NCBI GenBank assembly: GCA_900770835.1
Contig: CAAGLQ010000025.1
Span: 1-20,485 of the forward strand
Length of the DNA stretch: 20,485 bases
DNA from: an uncultured Parabacteroides sp.
Lineage (GTDB): Bacteria > Bacteroidota > Bacteroidia > Bacteroidales > Tannerellaceae
Reading direction: 5' to 3'
Position 1 is the first letter of the stretch, and each line of letters starts with the position of its first letter. A model generated the notes under the pieces. The model was not told the DNA's origin and made no database searches. It saw only the letters and a list, made by a program, of their open reading frames with translations. The translations under genes and the position numbers were made by a program. This document shows, one piece after another, positions 14,020 to 20,485 of this stretch.

Positions 14020-15705
14020 ATGGACTATTCTTTTTTTGATCTGCTACGGCTGATCGGCTCATTAGGTCTCTTCCTGTATGGCATGAAGATCATGAGTGAG
14101 GGCTTACAGAAATTCGCAGGTGATAGCTTGCGACGTATTTTAACTGCCATGACGACCAACCGCGTGACGGGAATGCTCACCGGTGTGCTGATTACGGCCT
14201 TGATCCAATCCTCTTCGGCGACAACGGTCATGGTCGTGAGTTTTGTGAATGCAGGGTTGCTGACGTTGTCCCAGTCTATTGGTGTCATCATGGGTGCCAA
14301 TATCGGAACAACAGTCACGGCGTGGATCATCTCCGCATTAGGTTTTAAAATTGACATCGCAGCGTTTGCCCTTCCCCTATTGGCGTTTGCCATCCCGCTC
14401 TTCTTCTCAAGCAAGAGCTCGCGTAAGTCAATGGGTGAGTTTGTCTTTGGTTTTGCCTTCCTGTTCATGGGTTTGCAAAGCTTGAAAGCCAATGCGCCCG
14501 ATCTGGGAGCTAACCCGGATATGCTGGCCTTTGTGCAGAATTACACGGACATGGGATTCTTCTCCATCATTCTGTTCCTGTTCATTGGTGCCATCTTGAC
14601 CATGATTGTGCAAGCTTCGGCGGCCACCATGGCGATCACCTTGATCATGTGTGCGAACGGATGGATTGATTACCATTTAGGCGTAGCATTGGTATTGGGT
14701 GAGAATATCGGAACAACCATCACAGCCAACTTAGCGGCCTTGACCGGTAACACACAGGCTCGGCGGGCGGCTTTGGCGCACTTGGCATTCAACGTGTTTG
14801 GTGTGATTTGGGTATTGATTCTGTTCTATCCCTTCACCGATGCGGTCTCTTGGTTTGTGGAAAATGTGATGGGGGTGAGCGATCCAGCGGTAGCGGTATC
14901 GTTTAAGTTGGCAGCCTTCCACACGGCCTTCAACATCAGCAACACCTTTATCATGATCTGGTTCGTGAAGTTCATCGAGAAGACCGTTTGCACATTGATC
15001 AAACCGAAAGTGGAGGACGAGGAGTATCGCTTGCGTTTCATCTCAGGTGGTATGCTCTCTACGGCTGAGCTTTCTATCTTGCAGGCACACAAAGAGATCT
15101 CCCTGTTTGCCGAGCGTACGGCACGCATGTTAGGCATGGTGCGAGAGCTCTTCTATGAGAAGAACGAGGAGGTATTCTTAAAAACATACGCTCGCGTGGA
15201 GAAATACGAGAGCATCAGCGACCGCATGGAGATTGAGATCGCCAATTACCTGACGCAGGTATCGGAGGGACGTTTGAGTTCGGAAAGTAAGGAGGAGATC
15301 CGTGTCATGCTTCGTGCCGTTTCTGAGATCGAGAGTATCGCCGATTCTTGTAACAACATGGCGCGCAGCATCAAGCGTCGCAACGAGTTCAAATCGGTCT
15401 TCACCGAGAGCCAGAATAAGCATTTGGATCACATGTTCGAGTTGGTATCCAAGGCGTTGACTCGCATGACCTATATCTTGAGCAAGAACGAGGCGAACCA
15501 TGAGGACATCAATCCCTCTTACAACATTGAGAATGAAATCAACAATTATCGCAACCAGTTGAAGATTCGCAACATCGAGGACATCAATAACAAGGAGTAT
15601 CAATACCAAGATGGCGTTTATTACATGGATTTGGTGGGCGAAAGTGAGAAATTGGCTGACTATGTGTTAAATGTAGTACAAGCGGTGATCGAGAAGAAAA
15701 TATAA
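14020..15705 (+). CDS. Na+/phosphate cotransporter with PhoU-like tail
   Basis: Inner-membrane protein of the NptA/PNaS family, which imports phosphate with sodium. The 561-residue chain has the two inverted repeats that form the transport core: QSSSATT (63-69) with GANIGTT (92-98), and QASAAT (198-203) with GENIGTT (227-233). Hydrophobic helices fill roughly residues 5-320. Residues about 340-555 are soluble, helical and charged and match the PhoU-like domain often fused to these transporters, probably regulatory. The gene is divergent from the nucleoside kinase and is followed 27 nt later by a terminator. No pho regulatory genes are nearby. Some relatives may move other anions, so phosphate is the likely substrate, not a proven one. 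Confidence 0.9.
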   Translation: MDYSFFDLLRLIGSLGLFLYGMKIMSEGLQKFAGDSLRRILTAMTTNRVTGMLTGVLITALIQSSSATTVMVVSFVNAGLLTLSQSIGVIMGANIGTTVTAWIISALGFKIDIAAFALPLLAFAIPLFFSSKSSRKSMGEFVFGFAFLFMGLQSLKANAPDLGANPDMLAFVQNYTDMGFFSIILFLFIGAILTMIVQASAATMAITLIMCANGWIDYHLGVALVLGENIGTTITANLAALTGNTQARRAALAHLAFNVFGVIWVLILFYPFTDAVSWFVENVMGVSDPAVAVSFKLAAFHTAFNISNTFIMIWFVKFIEKTVCTLIKPKVEDEEYRLRFISGGMLSTAELSILQAHKEISLFAERTARMLGMVRELFYEKNEEVFLKTYARVEKYESISDRMEIEIANYLTQVSEGRLSSESKEEIRVMLRAVSEIESIADSCNNMARSIKRRNEFKSVFTESQNKHLDHMFELVSKALTRMTYILSKNEANHEDINPSYNIENEINNYRNQLKIRNIEDINNKEYQYQDGVYYMDLVGESEKLADYVLNVVQAVIEKKI

Positions 15706-15707
15706 GC

Positions 15708-15715
15708 TACTTTTG
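15708..15715 (+). promoter_or_regulatory. Candidate -7 element for the S41 protease gene
   Basis: TACTTTTG is an exact TAnnTTTG match right behind the cotransporter stop and upstream of the terminator hairpin. No TTTG is visible at the -33 position. If it is used, the transcript would start ahead of the hairpin. Confidence 0.35.
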
Positions 15716-15732
15716 TTTCGCAAAGCAACCGG

Positions 15733-15768
15733 AAGCCCTTGCCTGTGCACCAGAGTCAAGGGCTTTTT
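15733..15768 (+). terminator. Intrinsic terminator after the phosphate cotransporter
   Basis: AAGCCCTTG (15733-15741) pairs perfectly with CAAGGGCTT (15757-15765) around a 15-nt loop and is followed by TTT, a TTTTT run overall. It ends the cotransporter transcript and also sits only 15 nt before the start codon of the protease gene. Confidence 0.82.
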
Positions 15769-15783
15769 AGTGAGAGAAACGGG

Positions 15784-17163
15784 ATGAAAAAAGGATATGT
15801 AGCATTACTTTGGAGCCTATTGATCGGCTTGATTGCCTGCGAGAAAGAGGAGGCGATCATCACAGACACGAACCAAGTAAATAACTGGATTGAAGAAACC
15901 ATGCGGACAAACTACCTGTGGTATGAGGAGTTACCAGACAAGTCTCAACTGGATTTCAGCACCGATCCGGAGACCTTCTTCAACAGTTTGCTCTCCGACA
16001 AGGATGGCAAAATGATCAACGGCTCCCTTCACCATTTCTCCACCATCGAGAAAGCCACTACCACCAAGGCGATTCTGGATGAGAAAAATTCTTACGGATT
16101 TGATTTTGCGATAACAAAGCTGCAAACCAACGATAAAGGCACCTACAACATCGCCGTGGTGATCTACGTGTTACCTAATTCCCCGGCGGCGGAGGCAGGC
16201 TTGCGGCGAGGCGATTGGATCTTAGGCGTCAATGGCGAATTAGGATCGATCACAGAAGACTACAACAGTTTGCGCAGCGGGGCGGAGGCAAGTCTCTATA
16301 TCGCAGATTATGACCAAGAGAAAAAGGCCTTTGTAAATGCCCGCCACCTCACCATCTCGGCTTCACGAGCAGTGGAAGACACCCCTTTTCTCAAAGACTC
16401 TGTCTATCAAGTGGGCGGCAAAACAGTGGGCTATTTGATGTACAACCATTTTGCTTCAGATCCTGAAGACTACAAAGGAACGGCCTACAACGAACAGATG
16501 ACTGCGCTTTTCGCTCGCTTCAAACAACAGGGAGTCAATGAGTTTATACTCGATTTGCGCTACAATGGAGGTGGATTGCTCTCCTGCGCACAACTATTAG
16601 CCTCCTTCTTGGCGCCCTCGTCAGCGTTAGGCCAAGTGTTCTGCAAAGAGGTCTATAACGATCTGAATCAAGCCAAGAATCAATCCGTAAAGCTGTTGCG
16701 CACTACGGAGGTCTTAGCGGGCAATCTGAACTTACAACGGCTTTATGTCTTGATTGGGTCAAGCACTGCCTCCTCTTCCGAGTTGGTGATCAACGGCCTA
16801 CGTCCCTTAATGGGGCAAGAGCAGGTACGCCTAATCGGACGAACCACGTTAGGCAAGACCGTAGGTATGACCATCTACGACCAATCATCGAAATATGGCT
16901 GGATTATGCAGCCGATTACCTTCTATGTCTTCAATGGAGAGGACAAGGCAGACTATGCCGATGGCTTCGTACCCGATGTGGAGATCAACGAGTATAACTC
17001 TCCGCTCGGCCAATTCGGAACATTAAACGATCCTCTGTTTGCATACGCAATAGCAGAAATAGAAGGGAGCTCTTTGAGAACCATTCGCACAACAATGACA
17101 CCCCTACCTTTTAGGTTGATTGATAATCAAGAGAAAACAGGCATTCTAATTGATGATCTATAA
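15784..17163 (+). CDS. S41 family C-terminal-processing peptidase, lipoprotein
   Basis: Serine protease of the S41/CtpA type, anchored as a lipoprotein. The start at 15784 (MKKGYVALLW) gives a proper lipoprotein signal with lipobox LIAC and Cys19. The upstream TTG start at 15739 would run through the terminator hairpin and spoil the signal. A PDZ-like domain spans about 104-195 (SPAAEAGLRRGDWILGVNG at 133-151), followed by the protease core with LDLRYNGGG (256-264). The serine motif is TASSSE (328-333; probable nucleophile Ser330), and GRTTLGKT (352-359) holds the likely general base Lys358. The last 30 residues extend past the usual family end. It probably cleaves envelope proteins; the substrate is unknown. 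Confidence 0.87.
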   Translation: MKKGYVALLWSLLIGLIACEKEEAIITDTNQVNNWIEETMRTNYLWYEELPDKSQLDFSTDPETFFNSLLSDKDGKMINGSLHHFSTIEKATTTKAILDEKNSYGFDFAITKLQTNDKGTYNIAVVIYVLPNSPAAEAGLRRGDWILGVNGELGSITEDYNSLRSGAEASLYIADYDQEKKAFVNARHLTISASRAVEDTPFLKDSVYQVGGKTVGYLMYNHFASDPEDYKGTAYNEQMTALFARFKQQGVNEFILDLRYNGGGLLSCAQLLASFLAPSSALGQVFCKEVYNDLNQAKNQSVKLLRTTEVLAGNLNLQRLYVLIGSSTASSSELVINGLRPLMGQEQVRLIGRTTLGKTVGMTIYDQSSKYGWIMQPITFYVFNGEDKADYADGFVPDVEINEYNSPLGQFGTLNDPLFAYAIAEIEGSSLRTIRTTMTPLPFRLIDNQEKTGILIDDL

Positions 17164-17375
17164 ACTATAGGGCAATATTTATATATTGAAGAATACTCTC
17201 GTAGGGTTTCAATAGGATTGGTCTGAGTAGGGACCAATACAACGAACTTTGTCTCAGCGAAAAAAAGGGAAGGCAATGGCTCAGTTACCAACAAATGGTG
17301 TGACTAGTAAATAGCAAAAGAGCCGTAGAAACACTTCGGCTCTTTTTTTACTAGTTACACTCTATTACACTTATC
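17164..17375. other. Structured intergenic region between convergent genes
   Basis: This 212-bp gap contains two inverted repeats: ATTGGTC/GACCAAT (17217-17223 and 17232-17238, 8-nt loop) and the large terminator hairpin at 17298-17360. An open frame without a start of its own (32 codons, about 17205-17303) and a 12-codon ATG frame (MAQLPTNGVTSK, 17276-17314) cross it. I do not recognise either and do not call them genes. The rest is A/T-rich. Confidence 0.45.
17298..17360. terminator. Extended bidirectional terminator hairpin
   Basis: The inner stem AAAAGAGCCG (17316-17325) pairs with CGGCTCTTTT (17337-17346) around an 11-nt loop, followed on the plus strand by a T run reaching 17349. The outer arms GTGTGACTAGTAAA (17298-17311) and TTTACTAGTTACAC (17347-17360) also pair over 14 positions with one G-U. 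A TAGC bulge separates the two stems. It lies 15 nt beyond the trxA stop and 135 nt beyond the S41 stop, so it can end both convergent transcripts. Confidence 0.85.
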
Positions 17376-17690
17376 TTAGAGTAAAGATTCAATCTTAGCG
17401 ACAAACTTGTCTTTCGGCATTGCGCCCACAATCTTATCGACCATCTGCCCATCTTTAAAGAATAGGACAGTTGGGATGTTACGGATGCCAAACTGAGCGA
17501 CAACCTCATCGTTCTCATCTACATTCATCTTACCGATGTTTACTCGACCAGCATACTCATTAGCCAGCTCGTCAATGATCGGTGAAACCATGCGACACGG
17601 ACCACACCATTCTGCCCAAAAGTCCAACACCATCGGTTTCCCCTCGTTCAATGTCTCTGCGAAATTCGCATCTGTGATTTGTAATGCCAT
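17376..17690 (-). CDS. trxA: Thioredoxin
   Basis: Small disulfide reductase of the cytoplasm that supplies electrons to reductases and keeps protein thiols reduced. The 104-residue chain has the active site WCGPC (28-32), the buried Asp23 in VLDFWAEW and the cis-proline segment RNIPTVLFF. There is no signal peptide, which argues against a periplasmic thioredoxin-like protein. The gene lies 86 nt downstream of dnaE on the same strand with its own promoter element, so it may be made both alone and by readthrough. It ends at the large bidirectional hairpin. Confidence 0.96.
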   Translation of the reverse strand: MALQITDANFAETLNEGKPMVLDFWAEWCGPCRMVSPIIDELANEYAGRVNIGKMNVDENDEVVAQFGIRNIPTVLFFKDGQMVDKIVGAMPKDKFVAKIESLL

Positions 17691-17743
17691 GTGTTTATTG
17701 ATTTATAAGTTATATGCTTGTGCTGTATCACCCTTAGCGAGGC

Positions 17744-17751
17744 CAAAAGTA
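17744..17751 (-). promoter_or_regulatory. Candidate trxA -7 promoter element
   Basis: The minus strand reads TACTTTTG, an exact TAnnTTTG match, 53 nt upstream of the trxA ATG and inside the 86-nt dnaE-trxA gap. No clear -33 TTTG is visible at the right distance. The leader would be about 45 nt. Confidence 0.48.
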
Positions 17752-17776
17752 CAAATTCTTTTGCTACCGTAGCCCA

Positions 17777-20485
17777 TCAGCCGTTAATTTTAAAATCAAT
17801 ATTCTCATTTCCGATGAGGTAGTCCACTAAATCACGTGTCACCTGTATCTTGGTTTTCGGAGCAAACAGGTTCAACGAAATGTTGTGTTCACCATCTACC
17901 ACTTTGAAATAGAGCAGGCTGCTGCCTGGATGCTTCTTGATCAATGCGGATAACTCGCTGATGGTCTGCTCGTCTAACCCGTGAATGGGAACTGTGATGC
18001 TAATTCTTTCAATCAGTTTCTCCTTCTCGTCTTGTAGCAGTCGAATAGAGCCAATCTTGAAGTCTAACTTTTTCGGATCCCATCGTCCAGGCTCTACCCG
18101 TGCGGTAATCAATAGATACATACCTAACTTGCCGTAGCGTCCGTAGTCAATGTAATCCTGTCCGAAAAGGGCAATCTCACCACTACCGGAGAAATCTTCC
18201 ATTTTCAAGATGCCAAAGGGCTTGCCCGTCTTTGTTGTTCCCTCTCTGAATCCAGTCACGATGCCGCCCATCAGAATCTCACGCCCTTGCAAGGTGTCTC
18301 GGTCATTCAGTTCGACCACACCGGTGTTGCAGACATATTGCAAAATGATGCGATACTCATCCAACGGATGGGCGGAGAGGTAGATACCCACTAACTCTTT
18401 CTCTTTGTTAAGCCGCTCCAAGTCACTCCAGCGCTCGCAGGTGGGAATCTCTGGCTTAGCGATGGCTACAAATTCATCCGCCCCGAAAAGCGTATTGGCT
18501 GCCGAGGTCTTATCCATTTGGTATTTGTTGCCGTAGCGGATGAGCGTATCGAGGAATTGTTCGCCCTTGGCATTCTCGGCATAGATCTGTTCGCGTTGGA
18601 TGCCGAAGTTATCGAATGCACCGGCTAAGGCTAATGACTCGATTGTTTTCTTGTTGCAGTTGCTCAAGTTGACCCGCTCCACAAAGTCGAAAATGTCTCG
18701 GTAAGGACCATGATTCTTGCGCTCCTCGATGATGTTTTGCACAGCAGATTCGCCGACACCCTTCACAGCACCTAATCCGAAGCGGATATTCTTTTGCTGA
18801 TCGACACTGAACTTCAGGATAGACTCGTTCACGTCGGGACCCAACACCTGAATACCCATTGCCTTACATTCGTCCATAAACTTCGTAATATCGACAATGT
18901 TGCTCAAACTTCGGCTCAACACAGCCGCCATATACTCCGAAGGATAGTTGGCCTTGAGATAAGCCGTTTGGTAAGCTACCCATGAATAGCAGGTTGCGTG
19001 ACTCTTGTTGAAGGCGTAGGAGGCGAATTTCTCCCAGTCAGCCCATATCTTGTTGAGCGTCTCCTCTTTGTAACCATTCGCTTGGCCACCTGCCATGAAC
19101 TTACCCTTCAAGTGGTTCATCTTGTCGATCAATTTCTTACCCATCGCTTTACGCAGGGCATCACTCTCACCACGGGTGAAGTTTGCCAATAGACGAGACA
19201 GCAACATGACCTGCTCTTGATAGACCGTAATACCGTAGGTATCTTTCAAATAGCGCTCCATCACGGGAATGTCATATTTGATCTCCTCTCGTCCCTGCTT
19301 ACGGGCGATGAACGAGGGAATGTAATCCATAGGTCCCGGACGATAGAGCGCATTCATGGCGATCAAGTCCTCGAACTTAGAGGGCTGAAGCTCTTTCAGG
19401 TATTTCTGCATACCTGCGGACTCAAACTGGAACGTACCGGTGGTGCGTCCTTCGCAATAGAGTTTATAGGTGGCTGGATCCTCCAAACTGATGTGGTCGA
19501 TGTCCAACTCCTGTCCGGTGGTCAATTGCACATTCTCGATGGCCTCTTTGATGATAGAGAGTGTCTTCAACCCCAAGAAGTCCATCTTGATCAAGCCGGT
19601 CTCCTCGATGACGGAACCCTCGTATTGCGTGACCAACATCTCCTCACCGGTATCTTTATCCTTGGCGGTGCTGACGGGCACTACATCGGAGATGTCATAA
19701 CGACCAATGATGACACCACACGCATGCACACCGGTATTGCGTACGTTGCCCTCCAACTTTTGGGCATATTTCAACGTGTCTCGAGCCAACGGATCGGGAC
19801 CATTGGCGGCCTCCCGCAGTTCCGGCACATAGTTGATGGCATCACCTAACTTGAATTTCTTCATGTCCGGAATCTTATCCGGCACCAACTTTGCCAAGCG
19901 ATTGGATTCTGCCAAGGGAAGTTTTTGGACACGAGCTACATCTTTGATGGCTGATTTCGTAGCCATTGTGCCGTAGGTAATGATGTGTGCCACACGTTCC
20001 GCACCATATTTCTCTGTCACCCAACGCAGCACTTCGCCACGTCCGTCATCATCGAAGTCCGTATCAATATCCGGCAAAGAGATACGATCCGGATTCAAGA
20101 AACGCTCAAACAGCAGGTCATATTTAATGGGGTCGATCTTGGTGATACCCAAGCAATAGGCCACTGCTGAACCGGCAGCCGAACCACGACCCGGTCCTAC
20201 GGAGACACCTAACTCTTCACGGGCGGCTCGGATAAAATCTTGCACGATCAAGAAGTAGCCGGGGAAACCCATGGTCTTCATGATGTGCAACTCAAAGTTG
20301 AGGCGCTCTTTCACCTCCTCGCTCAATGGCTCCCCATAGAGTGGCTTGGCACCGTCATAAGTCAGTTTCGCCAAGTAGTCAGCTTCTAATTTTATACGGT
20401 ATAGTTTATCGTAACCACCCAATTTCTTGATCTTGGCGTTGGCATCCTCTTCGCTCAACACCACCTTGCCGTTCTCGTCACGGGT
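17777..20485 (-). CDS. dnaE: DNA polymerase III alpha subunit, C-terminal part (gene runs off the window)
   Basis: Catalytic subunit of the replicative DNA polymerase. The frame is open to the window edge (first visible codons TRDENGK), so the gene is cut by the window and is not a truncated gene; about 902 residues are visible. The N-terminal PHP domain and part of the palm are missing. The visible part has PDIDTDFDD (138-146 of the fragment), which supplies two metal-binding aspartates, and KMDFLGLKTL, which supplies the third. Helix-hairpin-helix and fingers regions follow, and near the C-terminus there is an OB-fold (MGGIVTGFREGTTKTGKPFG). It ends IDFKING. The alternative GTG start near 20464 is not meaningful. 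trxA follows on the same strand. Confidence 0.96.
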   Translation of the reverse strand, partial: TRDENGKVVLSEEDANAKIKKLGGYDKLYRIKLEADYLAKLTYDGAKPLYGEPLSEEVKERLNFELHIMKTMGFPGYFLIVQDFIRAAREELGVSVGPGRGSAAGSAVAYCLGITKIDPIKYDLLFERFLNPDRISLPDIDTDFDDDGRGEVLRWVTEKYGAERVAHIITYGTMATKSAIKDVARVQKLPLAESNRLAKLVPDKIPDMKKFKLGDAINYVPELREAANGPDPLARDTLKYAQKLEGNVRNTGVHACGVIIGRYDISDVVPVSTAKDKDTGEEMLVTQYEGSVIEETGLIKMDFLGLKTLSIIKEAIENVQLTTGQELDIDHISLEDPATYKLYCEGRTTGTFQFESAGMQKYLKELQPSKFEDLIAMNALYRPGPMDYIPSFIARKQGREEIKYDIPVMERYLKDTYGITVYQEQVMLLSRLLANFTRGESDALRKAMGKKLIDKMNHLKGKFMAGGQANGYKEETLNKIWADWEKFASYAFNKSHATCYSWVAYQTAYLKANYPSEYMAAVLSRSLSNIVDITKFMDECKAMGIQVLGPDVNESILKFSVDQQKNIRFGLGAVKGVGESAVQNIIEERKNHGPYRDIFDFVERVNLSNCNKKTIESLALAGAFDNFGIQREQIYAENAKGEQFLDTLIRYGNKYQMDKTSAANTLFGADEFVAIAKPEIPTCERWSDLERLNKEKELVGIYLSAHPLDEYRIILQYVCNTGVVELNDRDTLQGREILMGGIVTGFREGTTKTGKPFGILKMEDFSGSGEIALFGQDYIDYGRYGKLGMYLLITARVEPGRWDPKKLDFKIGSIRLLQDEKEKLIERISITVPIHGLDEQTISELSALIKKHPGSSLLYFKVVDGEHNISLNLFAPKTKIQVTRDLVDYLIGNENIDFKING

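Noticed and set aside
14025..14492. 155-codon minus-strand frame
   Set aside because: Antisense to the conserved QSSSATT/GANIGTT region of the phosphate cotransporter.
15739..15783. Upstream TTG start for the S41 protease
   Set aside because: It would encode part of the terminator hairpin and destroy the lipoprotein signal; ATG at 15784 is far better.
19217..19849. 210-codon plus-strand open frame
   Set aside because: Antisense to the conserved dnaE core; its openness follows from dnaE codon use and it matches no family I know.

Overview
The window looks like chromosomal housekeeping DNA from the order Bacteroidales (phylum Bacteroidota). I would guess a Parabacteroides/Tannerella-like member, but the sequence does not settle the genus. 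Three things support this. The gene families are Bacteroidota types: DUF2851, DUF3108, an SbsA-Ig lipoprotein, a kinase with a ThrRS-like N-terminus, a mixed-type phosphofructokinase and a bacterial GH3 protein. The order acpP-fabF-rnc with a convergent pfkA fits. Many gene starts are preceded by the Bacteroidota -7 promoter element TAnnTTTG rather than a classical -10 box. I found no rRNA, tRNA, CRISPR array, insertion sequence, integrase or phage gene.

Layout. 1-2467 (+): a promoter carrying a perfect 19-bp palindrome, then acpP, fabF and rnc in tight succession. rnc begins 1 nt after the fabF stop, and a terminator-shaped hairpin lies inside its first codons. 2461-3474 (-): a phosphofructokinase whose stop codon overlaps the rnc stop. 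3583-5097 (+): a GH3-family acyl-adenylating enzyme. 5106-5903 (-): an exported PAP2 phosphatase. 6035-7924 (+): cysS and a PaaI-like thioesterase. 10770 down to 7931 (-): a likely envelope operon made of a 37-codon membrane microprotein, a large Ig-like lipoprotein and an exported DUF3108 protein. 12146-10860 (-): a DUF2851 protein. 13936-12269 (-): a nucleoside (uridine-like) kinase with its own terminator. 14020-15705 (+): a Na+/phosphate cotransporter with a PhoU-like tail, ended by a terminator. 15784-17163 (+): an S41 protease lipoprotein. 17690-17376 (-): thioredoxin. From the right edge to 17777 (-): the C-terminal three quarters of DNA polymerase III alpha.

How the genes fit together. 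AcpP and FabF are the carrier and a condensing enzyme of fatty-acid synthesis, with rnc coupled behind them. The three genes at 7931-10770 encode only exported or membrane proteins and probably serve the envelope. The other genes are individually transcribed housekeeping functions. Three convergent pairs (rnc/pfkA, GH3/PAP2, thioesterase/DUF3108) have almost no space between their stops and no visible terminator there. Four clear hairpin terminators occur elsewhere.

I see no obviously new multi-gene system. The observations most worth a second look are the hairpin inside rnc, the overlooked 37-residue membrane protein, the attenuator-like leader of the S41 gene, and the structured intergenic region at 17164-17375.
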